This document shows, piece after piece, positions 1 through 7,171 of a DNA stretch of 41,805 nt. The notes beneath the pieces are model-generated. The model was not told the DNA's origin, ran no database searches, and worked only from the letters and a program-made list of their open reading frames with translations. A program made the translations under genes and the position numbers. Source of the stretch: Agrococcus baldri (GTDB taxonomy: Bacteria; Actinomycetota; Actinomycetes; Actinomycetales; Microbacteriaceae); assembly GCA_007988785.1 (NCBI GenBank), contig BJUU01000022.1, forward strand, positions 1-41,805, in the 5' to 3' direction. Position 1 is the stretch's first letter. Every line of letters starts with the position of its first letter.

Positions 1-2
1 AA

Positions 3-818
3 CTAGTCGTGGTGCTCGAAGGGCAGCACGGGGCCCGGCTCCGGCCGCTTGGGCGAGACGGTGTCGCCGGAGGACTGCCCCCGCAGCCGCCGCACCACCC
101 ACGGCGCCAGGTGCTCGCGCGCCCAGTGCAGGTTCTCGACCGCCATCTGCTGCCGCGTGCGGTGGGGCAGGGGCTCAGGCTCCATCGCCGTCAGCTCGTG
201 GTGCACGCCGAGCGCATCGAGCACCAGCATCGCGATCGCGTGATGGCCGTAGTGCGAGAAGTGCAGGCGGTCGGGCGCCCACATCTGCGGCTGCTGCAGG
301 TGCCGGGCAGACCACATGTCGGCCATCACCGCGCCGTGCCTGGCCGCCACGCCCCACAGGTTGGCGTTGTAGATGCCGACCTTGCCGCGGATGGTGCGCA
401 GCACCGGCGTCATGGCGATGTCGGGCCCGTTGAACAGCACGACCTCTGCGCCGCCGGCGCGCAACCTGCCGACGATGACGTCGAGGCGCGCGGCGAGCGC
501 GTCGGGATCGCCGCCCGGCCGCAGCAGGTCGTTCCCGCCGGCCGAGATGGTGACGAGGTCGGGCTCGAGCGCGATCGCCGGGTCGAGCTGCTGCTGCTCG
601 ATCTGGCCCAGCAGCCTGCCGCGGATCGCGAGGTTGGCGTACTGGAAGTCGGGGCGGCTCGAGGCGAGCGCCTCCGCCACCCTGTCGGCCCAGCCGCGCA
701 GGCCGTTGGGCAGCTCGGGCTCCTCGTCGCCGACGCCCTCCGTGAAGCTGTCGCCGAGGGCGACGTAGCGCGTGTACGGGTGCTCCATGCCGGGGTGCGG
801 CGCGCCTGAGTCCTGCAT
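3..818 (-). CDS. SGNH/GDSL-family hydrolase
   Basis: Predicted 271-residue serine esterase/lipase of the SGNH superfamily; the substrate cannot be read from sequence. Block I is GDS at residues 22-24 (nucleophile Ser24), block III is GGND around residues 94-97, and the C-terminal catalytic pair is Asp183-x-x-His186 (DRLHF). There is no signal peptide or membrane segment, so it is probably cytoplasmic. The ATG at 818 is chosen because a CAGGAT -10-like hexamer lies exactly 6 nt upstream, as for leaderless genes nearby; an ATG at 788 is the alternative. It is divergent from dinB with about 56 bp between starts. The stop codon lies only 2 bp inside the window edge, so the gene is complete. Confidence 0.85.
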   Translation of the reverse strand: MQDSGAPHPGMEHPYTRYVALGDSFTEGVGDEEPELPNGLRGWADRVAEALASSRPDFQYANLAIRGRLLGQIEQQQLDPAIALEPDLVTISAGGNDLLRPGGDPDALAARLDVIVGRLRAGGAEVVLFNGPDIAMTPVLRTIRGKVGIYNANLWGVAARHGAVMADMWSARHLQQPQMWAPDRLHFSHYGHHAIAMLVLDALGVHHELTAMEPEPLPHRTRQQMAVENLHWAREHLAPWVVRRLRGQSSGDTVSPKRPEPGPVLPFEHHD

Positions 819-824
819 GCCCCC

Positions 825-830
825 ATCCTG
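825..830 (-). promoter_or_regulatory. Putative leaderless -10 box of the SGNH hydrolase
   Basis: CAGGAT sits 6 nt before the ATG at 818. It fits the NANNNT-N6-start pattern found repeatedly in this window. No convincing -35 is visible. Confidence 0.4.
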
Positions 831-862
831 CCGTGCCCCGGCTGGATGTGGGCGGCGCATGG

Positions 863-868
863 GACGAT
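863..868 (+). promoter_or_regulatory. Putative leaderless -10 box of dinB
   Basis: GACGAT sits 6 nt before the GTG at 875. It is weaker than the TANNNT consensus but has the same spacing. I see no LexA-type operator here, so SOS control is not supported by sequence. Confidence 0.35.
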
Positions 869-874
869 GGATGC

Positions 875-2119
875 GTGAGCAAGCAGGACGGCTCGAACCG
901 GCTGGTCTCGGGCCCGGGGGTCGACGACTCGACCGCGACGATTCTGCACGTCGACCTCGATGCGTTCTTCGCCTCCGCGTCGCTGCTGGCCAGGCCCGAC
1001 CTGATCGGCAGGCCGGTGGTGATCGGCCACGACTCCTCGCGCTCGGTGGTCACCGCGGCCACGTACGAGGCGCGCAGGTACGGCGTGCACTCGGCGATGC
1101 CGATGGCGCGCGCGCTGCGGCTGTGCCCGAACGCAGTGATCCTCGACCCCGACTTCCAGCTCTACTCGCGGCTGTCGAAGCAGGTGATGGGCATCCTCGA
1201 CGACACCTCGCCCGACGTCGAGCGGCTCGGCATCGACGAGGCCTTCGTCGGCATCGCGGGGCTCCGCAGGCTCTCGGGCGGCGCGAACCGCATCGGCCCC
1301 GCGCTGCGGGCGCGCATCAGCGCCGAGACGGGCCTCGTCGCCTCGGTGGGCGCAGCGAGCACGAAGTACGTGGCGAAGCTCGCCTCCTCCCGCGCGAAGC
1401 CCGACGGCATGCTGGTCGTGCCCGACGAGCAGGTGATCGGCTTCCTGCACCCGCAGCCGGTCTCGGCGCTCTGGGGGGTCGGGCCGAAGCAGCAGGAGCG
1501 GCTCGCGCGCTACGGCCTGCACACCATCGCCGACGTCGCGCACACGAGCGAAGAGCGGCTGAGCTCCTGGTTCGGCGAGGCCACCGGGCGCCACCTCGCC
1601 GACCTCGCCTGGGGCCGCGACCCGCGCGTGATCGCGGAGCGCGAGCACGAGAAGTCGTTCGGCCACAACCACACCTTCTTCCGCGACGTCACCGACCGCG
1701 ACGAGCTGCAGGGCGAGATCCTGCGGCTCGCGACCGGCGTCGGCAGGCGGCTGCGCGATGCGGCCGTGCAGGCGCGCACGGTGACCCTCACGGTGCGCTT
1801 CCACGACTTCCGGACCATCACCCGCTCGCGCACCCTGCCCGAGGCCACCGACGTCACGCGCGTGATCGTCGAGACCGCCTGGTCGCTGCTCGAGCAGCTG
1901 GGGCAGCTGCCGCCCGTGCGGCTGCTGGGAGTGCGCGCGAGCTCGGTGCAGAGCGCCGCCGACCACGGGCTGCTGTGGGACGACACCGAGACGTGGGGGA
2001 GCGCGGAGCGCGCGATGGATGCCGTGCACGATCGCTTCGGGGCGGCGACCGTCGTGCCGGCGAGCATGCTGCGGCGGGAGCGCAAGCGCGACGACACCGG
2101 GCCCTCGGGCGGCGACTGA
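875..2119 (+). CDS. dinB: DNA polymerase IV (Y-family)
   Basis: Error-prone Y-family translesion polymerase, 414 residues, the usual size for actinobacterial DinB. The first metal ligand is Asp27 in HVDLDAFF; the second catalytic pair is Asp121-Glu122 in GIDEAF. The fingers motif ARRYGVHSAMPM and the KLASSRAKPDG segment are also family hallmarks, followed by helix-hairpin-helix and little-finger regions. The usual Ser before IDEA is Gly here, a minor variant. The GTG at 875 is preferred over an in-frame start at 833 because residues upstream of it look non-coding and a -10-like box lies 6 nt upstream. Some actinobacterial DinB paralogues lack the beta-clamp motif; I did not verify it here. 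Confidence 0.92.
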   Translation: MSKQDGSNRLVSGPGVDDSTATILHVDLDAFFASASLLARPDLIGRPVVIGHDSSRSVVTAATYEARRYGVHSAMPMARALRLCPNAVILDPDFQLYSRLSKQVMGILDDTSPDVERLGIDEAFVGIAGLRRLSGGANRIGPALRARISAETGLVASVGAASTKYVAKLASSRAKPDGMLVVPDEQVIGFLHPQPVSALWGVGPKQQERLARYGLHTIADVAHTSEERLSSWFGEATGRHLADLAWGRDPRVIAEREHEKSFGHNHTFFRDVTDRDELQGEILRLATGVGRRLRDAAVQARTVTLTVRFHDFRTITRSRTLPEATDVTRVIVETAWSLLEQLGQLPPVRLLGVRASSVQSAADHGLLWDDTETWGSAERAMDAVHDRFGAATVVPASMLRRERKRDDTGPSGGD

Positions 2120-2140
2120 GCGAGCGGCCGCCTCGACGCC

Positions 2141-2682
2141 TCACGCCGCCGGCTCCTCGGGCAGCGCCGCGCGATGCTCCACACGAGCACCGAGGCGATC
2201 AGGTGCTCGCCGCCGTCCTCGAGCAGGTCGCCCCAGGTGTCCTTCACCGCGCCCGTCATGGTGGCCGCGAAGACCACGTCGAGCACGACGCCCGCCAGCA
2301 GCAGCAGCGCCAGCAGCAGCCCGATGACGCGACCCGCGGTCTCGTGCGTGCGCAGCGCATCCGTGTCGAGCAGGAACAGGAAGCCGGCCGTGAGCGGCAG
2401 CCAGCGCCACTCGCGCCAGCGCCAGGCGAGCACGCCGGTGAGCAGCGCGAGCCACAGCCACTTGAGGTACTGGTAGACCTCTGCCCAGCCACCGTCCGCG
2501 GCGAGGCTCCACGAGCCGTACAGGCCCAGCCCCAGCAGGGTGTGCGCCAGGTGCAGGACGAACAGCGCGACGTCGACCGCGATCAGCACCAGCAGCAGCA
2601 TCGCGCCCGGCCGCAGCACCTGCGCGCGCAGCGCGAGCATCGGCCTGCCCTCGCGCAGCAGCAGCCTCGATCTGCTGGTCAT
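2141..2682 (-). CDS. Four-helix membrane protein, probably frameshifted near its C-terminus
   Basis: Not recognised as a named family. From the ATG at 2682 (GGAGGG ribosome-binding site a few bases upstream) the frame encodes a short basic N-terminus, then about four hydrophobic helices separated by short loops such as WRWREWRW, up to ...HLIASVLVWSIAR around 2180. Read strictly, the frame has no stop there and runs on through the antisense of dinB to 1510, adding roughly 217 unlikely residues. One extra base in the GC-rich stretch near 2165-2175 would instead give a short tail ending ALPEEPAA at a stop at 2141-2143, 21 bp from the dinB stop. I therefore give 2141 as the probable ancestral end. 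Either a real 1-bp deletion or a sequencing error is possible. Confidence 0.5.
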
Positions 2683-2767
2683 GCGCCCTCCGGTCGTGCG
2701 CTCGCCATGAGCGCTTGACCGTCGAACCTCACCGCTCGGGCGCGCCTCGCGGGGCGGCGGCGCGAAG

Positions 2768-2796
2768 CATGAGGGAAGCCTCACGCTCGCCTCATG
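2768..2796. terminator. Inverted repeat downstream of the PspC gene
   Basis: CATGAGG and CCTCATG are perfect 7-bp arms separated by 15 nt, just beyond the PspC stop (2799-2801, reverse strand). It could be a weak terminator for pspC. There is no T tract. Confidence 0.3.
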
Positions 2797-2798
2797 AG

Positions 2799-3041
2799 CT
2801 ACCGCCCGCGGCCGAGCCACCGCTCGAGCGGGATGGAGCCCGACTGGTTGGGCGTCAGGATCCACACCACCGCGTAGAGCCCCCACCCGATGCCCGGCAG
2901 GGCGAACAGCAGCAGCAGCACGATGCGCACGATCCAGACGTTGATGCCGACCTTCGCGGCGATGCCGCCGCAGATGCCGGCCAGCAGGCGAGCGGGCCCG
3001 CGGCGGAAGCCCGCGCTGCGGATGGAGCTGAAGAACGACAT
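2799..3041 (-). CDS. PspC-domain small membrane protein
   Basis: An 80-residue protein that is almost entirely one PspC domain. It has a basic N-terminus, the GICGGIAAKVGINVWIVRIV signature, a hydrophobic helix (LLLLFALPGIGWGLYAVVWIL) and the typical VVWILTP ending. PspC proteins are inner-membrane stress proteins, some acting with PspA; actinobacterial stand-alone copies are common and their function is unclear. The ATG at 3041 is chosen over the in-frame ATG at 3047 because TAGCGT lies exactly 6 nt upstream of 3041. Confidence 0.85.
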   Translation of the reverse strand: MSFFSSIRSAGFRRGPARLLAGICGGIAAKVGINVWIVRIVLLLLFALPGIGWGLYAVVWILTPNQSGSIPLERWLGRGR

Positions 3042-3047
3042 GCGCAC

Positions 3048-3053
3048 ACGCTA
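3048..3053 (-). promoter_or_regulatory. Leaderless -10 box of the PspC gene
   Basis: TAGCGT-GTGCGC-ATG: a consensus TANNNT exactly 6 nt before the start at 3041. This implies an mRNA beginning at or next to the A of ATG. Confidence 0.6.
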
Positions 3054-3098
3054 GCCCGTGCACCTGAGCGCACGGCAGGCAGCGCCCGAGCCTGGCCG

Positions 3099-3515
3099 TC
3101 AGCCCATCGAGGCCGACAGCCACGCGACCGGGCGCAGCCGGAACACCGCGGTGGGGCCGATGCTCGCACGGCGGAACGCCAGGTAGCCCTCGATCATCGC
3201 CTCCGGCAGGTACCTGCGCGCGAGGCGCTCGGCATCCTCCATCGTGCCGGGCCGCTCATCCACCAGCTCGCATTCCGCCGCGGCGTAGCGCACCTCGGGC
3301 TCGAGCTCGTCGACGACGAGGGTCGCCCGGCCGGATGCGCGCAGCAGCCGCGCCTTCAGCGAGTCGTCCGGCGTCAGGATCCACGCGCATCCGTCGTCGT
3401 CGACGTCGTGCCAGACGGGCACGGCGACCGGTGCCCTGCCGGGCCGCTCGATGGCCAGGATCGGCGTGGCGGCCGACGCGAACAGCGCGTCGCGGTCTGC
3501 AGCGGGGAGTGCCAT
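3099..3515 (-). CDS. Pyridoxamine 5'-phosphate oxidase-like FMN-binding split-barrel protein
   Basis: A 138-residue protein. The AdRDALFASAATPILAI start, PVAVPVWHDVDDDGCAWILTP segment and LLRASGRATLVVDE are typical of the FMN split-barrel fold (PNPOx-like, F420/FMN/heme-binding families). Such proteins bind flavin, F420 or heme; the true PdxH catalytic set is not evident, so it is probably not PdxH. It follows the TetR regulator on the same strand (49 bp gap) and may be co-transcribed with it. The start at 3515 gives a normal family N-terminus; a GTG at 3545 is possible but adds ten atypical residues. No good ribosome-binding site is visible. Confidence 0.75.
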   Translation of the reverse strand: MALPAADRDALFASAATPILAIERPGRAPVAVPVWHDVDDDGCAWILTPDDSLKARLLRASGRATLVVDELEPEVRYAAAECELVDERPGTMEDAERLARRYLPEAMIEGYLAFRRASIGPTAVFRLRPVAWLSASMG

Positions 3516-3564
3516 GCAGACCACCGTGCCAGGCGGCACCCACACGCCGGAACCCGGGCGGCGT

Positions 3565-4167
3565 TCAGGACGCGGCCGGGAACAGGCGATCGAGATGCGC
3601 GTCGATGGCTGCCAGCGCCGCCGCGGGCTCGATCACACCGAGCTCGAGCAATGGCGTGAACCCGGTCAGGGCGAGGAGGAGATCCGTCTCGACAGCCGGG
3701 TCGCGGTCTGCCCCGATCTGCTCATCGGCGATCGCCTGCCGGATGAGGCGCTCGACCATCGCGCGGCCCTGGCGCAGCTCGGCTCCTGCCAGCTCCCGCA
3801 GCGCCTCGTCGTGCAGCGCATCGAGCACGTAGGCGGCATGCATGCGGCTCGTGGCACGGGCCTCGGCTCCCAGCGGGAGCATCTCGGCGAGCACGACGCG
3901 CAGCACCGCTCGAGGGTGCGGCGGCCGATCCAGCGCCTCCAGCTGACGCGTGATCCGGTGGGACGTCTGCGAGGCGGCGTGCTCCATCGCGAAGCTCAGC
4001 ATCGCCGTGCGGGACGGGAAGTAGTGCTGCAGCTGCCCGAGGGAGATCCCGCTCTCGCGCGCCACCGCGCGCATGGTCGCCCCGGACCAGCCGTGCCGGT
4101 CGACGACGCGCCACAGCGCGAGCGCGAGCGCTTCACGTCGTGCACGATGATCGACCTGCTTCGGCAT
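3565..4167 (-). CDS. TetR-family transcriptional regulator
   Basis: A 200-residue one-component repressor. The N-terminal TetR HTH spans about residues 8-55, with MRAVARESGISLGQLQHYFPSR as the recognition region; a variable all-helical ligand domain follows. The ATG at 4167 has an AGAGG-type ribosome-binding site. It is divergent from the DUF1992 gene with 70 bp between starts, and a 17-bp dyad (4196-4212) in that gap is its likely operator. The gene downstream is the FMN-barrel protein, a plausible regulatory partner. The ligand is unknown. Confidence 0.88.
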   Translation of the reverse strand: MPKQVDHRARREALALALWRVVDRHGWSGATMRAVARESGISLGQLQHYFPSRTAMLSFAMEHAASQTSHRITRQLEALDRPPHPRAVLRVVLAEMLPLGAEARATSRMHAAYVLDALHDEALRELAGAELRQGRAMVERLIRQAIADEQIGADRDPAVETDLLLALTGFTPLLELGVIEPAAALAAIDAHLDRLFPAAS

Positions 4168-4195
4168 CCCGCCCTCTTCCGCTTGCCAACTGCGT

Positions 4196-4212
4196 GTCAC
4201 AATACAGGTGAC
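4196..4212. promoter_or_regulatory. Putative TetR operator
   Basis: GTCAC-N7-GTGAC, a perfect 5-bp dyad in the 70-bp gap between the divergent TetR and DUF1992 genes. Size and location suit a TetR-family site. A CACAAT -10-like sequence for the rightward gene overlaps it (4198-4203). Confidence 0.4.
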
Positions 4213-4237
4213 TGGAAACCGGGAGTGCGGAGCGATC

Positions 4238-4771
4238 ATGGCTGAGCAGGAGCTGCCCGCCGCGTTCTGCGATCCCGCTGCCTTCGCCGTCGACGCCGAC
4301 GTGGCGATCGCGCTGCTCGCCGAGCTCCAGATCCGCAGGGCCATCGATCGCGGCGAGTTCGACGACCTGCCCGGCAGCGGCCGGCCGCTCGACCTCTCCG
4401 ACCACCACGATCCCGAGTGGTGGCTGAAGAGCCTCATGCAGCGTGAGGGGTTCCAGCCGCCCCTGCCGCCGTCCATCCAGCTGCGGAAGGACGACGCCGC
4501 GCTGGACGACCAGCTCGACCGGCTGCCGACCGAGGCGGCCGTGCGACACGAGACCGAGGCGTTCAACCAGCGCGTGATCAGCGCTCGCTACCAGCTGCCG
4601 GCCGGGCCGCCGCTGATCACCATGCCGCGCGACGTCGATGCGACGACGACCGCATGGGCCGCGCGACGGGCAGCACGGATCGAGGCAGCACGCGCGAAGG
4701 CGCTCGAGGACGAGCAGGAGCGCCGGAGGGCATCGGGGCGCGAGCGGCGCCGCTGGCGACGGCGCAGATGA
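4238..4771 (+). CDS. DUF1992 (DnaJ-C28-like) protein
   Basis: A 177-residue protein. The diagnostic DUF1992 segment is QIRRAIDRGEFDDLPGSGRPLDL, followed by a D-x-E-WW-K region. This domain is named after DnaJC28-like eukaryotic proteins; its bacterial function is unknown. The C-terminus is strongly basic and arginine-rich (RASGRERRRWRRRR), suggesting nucleic-acid or membrane contact. The ATG at 4238 is chosen because CGGAG lies 6-7 nt upstream; an upstream in-frame start at 4208 overlaps the operator-like dyad. It is likely controlled by the divergent TetR. Confidence 0.8.
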   Translation: MAEQELPAAFCDPAAFAVDADVAIALLAELQIRRAIDRGEFDDLPGSGRPLDLSDHHDPEWWLKSLMQREGFQPPLPPSIQLRKDDAALDDQLDRLPTEAAVRHETEAFNQRVISARYQLPAGPPLITMPRDVDATTTAWAARRAARIEAARAKALEDEQERRRASGRERRRWRRRR

Positions 4772-4777
4772 GACGCG

Positions 4778-4821
4778 GATGGCCCCCGACCCGGGAACTG
4801 CATCCCGGGTCGGGGGCCATC
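4778..4821. terminator. Strong bidirectional hairpin terminator
   Basis: Perfect 18-bp arms (4778-4795 and 4804-4821) rich in G and C around an 8-nt loop. It lies 6 bp after the DUF1992 stop and 9 bp beyond the 3' end of tRNA-Leu on the other strand, so it can end both transcripts. There is no T tract, as is common in actinobacteria. Confidence 0.85.
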
Positions 4822-4830
4822 TCGTTCACG

Positions 4831-4916
4831 TGCGCGAGGGGGGACTTGAACCCCCACGCCCTAATACGGGCACTAGCACCTCAAGCTAGCGCGTCTGCCA
4901 TTTCCGCCACCCGCGC
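4831..4916 (-). tRNA. tRNA-Leu(GAG)
   Basis: An 86-nt class II tRNA. The acceptor arm is GCGCGGG paired with CTCGCGC (one G-T pair) and A is the discriminator. The anticodon arm is CTAGC / GCTAG with loop TTGAGGT, giving anticodon GAG (reads CUC/CUU). It has a long variable arm and a GGTTCAAGT T loop. CCA is not encoded. The 5' flank contains TAATGT (4950-4955, reverse) as a possible -10 and a small CTTGGT-GG-ACCAAG dyad (4931-4944). Confidence 0.95.
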
Positions 4917-5025
4917 AAGGTGTCGGACCACTTGGTGGACCAAGAGAAGACATTACCACGGACCCTGCGCCCTCGACGACCACGCGCGCGCCCTGCCGGC
5001 GGCGAGCGGCAGGGGCCCGACGGAC

Positions 5026-5031
5026 TAGCCT
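5026..5031 (+). promoter_or_regulatory. Leaderless -10 box of the M20 peptidase
   Basis: TAGCCT-TGCCTG-GTG: consensus TANNNT exactly 6 nt before the GTG at 5038. Confidence 0.6.
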
Positions 5032-5037
5032 TGCCTG

Positions 5038-6330
5038 GTGACCGACCGCCTGACCAGAACTGCGCACATCGCCAGGGACCTCATCCGCATCGACACCCAG
5101 AACTGGGGCGGCGGCCGCTCGAACGGCGAGGCGGATGCGGCGGCATACGTCACCGGTGTGCTCACCGCCATGGGCGTGCAGAGCGAGACCTTCGAGGCGG
5201 CGCCCGGCCGCGCGAGCGTCGTCGCCCGCGTCGCCGGCGAGGACCCGTCGCTGCCGCTGCTGGTCGTGCACGGGCACCTCGACGTCGTGCCCGCCGACGC
5301 GAGCGAGTGGAGCGTCGACCCCTTCGCGGGCGAGATCCGCGACGGCCTGCTGTGGGGCAGGGGAGCGGTCGACATGAAGCAGATGGACGCCATGATCCTG
5401 GCCGCGCTCGAGCGCATCCTCGCGAGCGGCAGGAAGCCGCGCCGCGGGCTGGTGATCGCCTTCTTCGCCGACGAGGAGGCCGGCGGCGCCTACGGCTCGC
5501 AGTTCCTGGTGCGCAACCACCCGGAGCTCTTCGCCGGCGCCACCGAGGCGATCAGCGAGGTGGGCGGCTACTCGATCGAGATCGCCGGGCAGCGCGCCTA
5601 CCTGCTGCAGACGGCCGAGAAGGCGCTGCAGTGGATCCTGCTGCGCGCCCGCGGCACTGCCGCGCACGGCTCGCAGCACATGCGCGACAACGCCGTCACG
5701 AAGCTCGCCCGCGCCGTGGCGACCGTCGGGGCGCACGAGTTCCCGGTGGTCTACACCGAGACGACGCGCGAGCTCATCGCGCGCATCGCCGAGCTGCTCG
5801 ACATGCCCGCGGACGACCCGGATGCGGTGGCGGAGCGGACGGGCACGGTCGCCCGCTTCCTGCGCTCGAGCCTGCGGCACACCGCCAACCCCACGCAGCT
5901 GGAGGCCGGCTACAAGCACAACGTCATCCCCTCGGTGGCGGAGGCGCGCATCGACGTGCGCCCGCTGCCGGGCCGCGAGCGCGAGGCGATCGACGCCATC
6001 CGCGAGCTCGTCGGCGACGAGATCGAGATCGAGCTCGTGCACGGCGACGTGGGGCTCGAGCAGCCCTTCGGCGGCGCCCTGGTCGAGGCCATGGCCGCCG
6101 CGATCGACCGCCACGACCCGGGTGCGCCGGTGCTGCCCTACATGCTCTCGGGCGGCACCGACAACAAGTCGCTCTCGGAGCTCGGCATCGCCGGCTACGG
6201 CTTCGCGCCGCTGCGGCTCACGCCGGAGCTCGACTTCGCGGCGATGTTCCACGGCGTCGACGAGCGCGTGCCGCTCGACGCCCTCGAGTTCGGCACCGAC
6301 GTGCTCGAAGACCTCCTGCTGACGTACTAG
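5038..6330 (+). CDS. M20/M25/M40 family metallohydrolase (dipeptidase-like)
   Basis: A 430-residue di-zinc peptidase or amidohydrolase of the M20 family. The first zinc motif is HGHLDVVP (His80, Asp82); the bridging Asp is Asp112 in GRGAVDMK; the catalytic pair is Glu146-Glu147 in FADEEAGG. The lid/dimerisation domain lies in the middle, and the C-terminal His is in the AAMFHGVDERVP segment. The exact peptide or N-acyl substrate cannot be told from sequence. The GTG start is set by the leaderless -10 box. uppP follows after 7 bp, so the two are likely co-transcribed. Confidence 0.88.
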   Translation: MTDRLTRTAHIARDLIRIDTQNWGGGRSNGEADAAAYVTGVLTAMGVQSETFEAAPGRASVVARVAGEDPSLPLLVVHGHLDVVPADASEWSVDPFAGEIRDGLLWGRGAVDMKQMDAMILAALERILASGRKPRRGLVIAFFADEEAGGAYGSQFLVRNHPELFAGATEAISEVGGYSIEIAGQRAYLLQTAEKALQWILLRARGTAAHGSQHMRDNAVTKLARAVATVGAHEFPVVYTETTRELIARIAELLDMPADDPDAVAERTGTVARFLRSSLRHTANPTQLEAGYKHNVIPSVAEARIDVRPLPGREREAIDAIRELVGDEIEIELVHGDVGLEQPFGGALVEAMAAAIDRHDPGAPVLPYMLSGGTDNKSLSELGIAGYGFAPLRLTPELDFAAMFHGVDERVPLDALEFGTDVLEDLLLTY

Positions 6331-6337
6331 GAGACCC

Positions 6338-7171
6338 ATGGACTGGCTGATCGCGATCGTCCTCGGCGCCCTGCAGGGCGCCACCGAGTTCCTGCCCATC
6401 TCCTCCAGCGCCCACCTGCGCATCGCCGGGCTCTTCCTGCCCGGCGCGGAGGATCCGGGCGCCACCTTCACCGCCATCACCCAGATCGGCACGGAGCTCG
6501 CGGTGGTGATCTTCTTCTGGAAGGACATCACCCGCATCATCGGCAAGTGGTTCCAGCAGTTCTCGGGCAGGACCGACCGCAGCGACCCCGACGTCAAGAT
6601 GGGCTGGCTGGTCATCATCGGCACGATCCCGATCGTGATCGCCGGCGTGCTGTTCCAGGACCTCATCCGCGACCAGTGGCGCAGCCTCTGGATCACCGCG
6701 ACGGTGCTCATCGTCTTCGGCATCATCCTCGGCATCGCCGACATGCTCGGCCGGCGCGTGCACACGCTCGAGACGACCACCTACCGCCACGGGCTGCTGA
6801 TCGGGCTCGCGCAGGTGCTCTCGCTCATCCCGGGCGTCTCGCGCTCCGGGGCGACGGTGACGATGGGCCGCACGCTCGGCTACGAGCGCCCCGCGGCCGC
6901 CAAGTACGCCTTCTTCCTCGCCGTGCCCGCCGTCTTCGGCGCCGGCATCTACGAGACCATCCAGGCCGTCAGCGAGCCGACCTCGATCGGCCTCGGCTGG
7001 GGCCCGACGATCGTCGCGACCCTCGTCGCCTTCGTGGTCGGCATCGGCGTCATCAAGTGGCTGATGGACTGGATCTCGCGCCGCAGCTTCCTGCCCTTCG
7101 TCGTGTACCGCATCGTGCTCGGCACGGCCCTGCTCATCGCGCTCGGCGCCGGCTGGATCGAGGCCCTCTGA
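6338..7171 (+). CDS. uppP: Undecaprenyl-diphosphatase
   Basis: Membrane phosphatase that recycles undecaprenyl pyrophosphate to undecaprenyl phosphate for cell-wall synthesis; also called BacA because extra copies give bacitracin resistance. It has 277 residues and about seven to eight hydrophobic helices. The signatures EFLPISSSAHL near the N-terminus and PGVSRSGATVTMGRTLG in the middle hold the catalytic Glu, His and Arg residues. The AGGAG ribosome-binding site overlaps the stop codon of the M20 gene. Its stop overlaps the mshC start by one base, so translation is likely coupled. Confidence 0.95.
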   Translation: MDWLIAIVLGALQGATEFLPISSSAHLRIAGLFLPGAEDPGATFTAITQIGTELAVVIFFWKDITRIIGKWFQQFSGRTDRSDPDVKMGWLVIIGTIPIVIAGVLFQDLIRDQWRSLWITATVLIVFGIILGIADMLGRRVHTLETTTYRHGLLIGLAQVLSLIPGVSRSGATVTMGRTLGYERPAAAKYAFFLAVPAVFGAGIYETIQAVSEPTSIGLGWGPTIVATLVAFVVGIGVIKWLMDWISRRSFLPFVVYRIVLGTALLIALGAGWIEAL

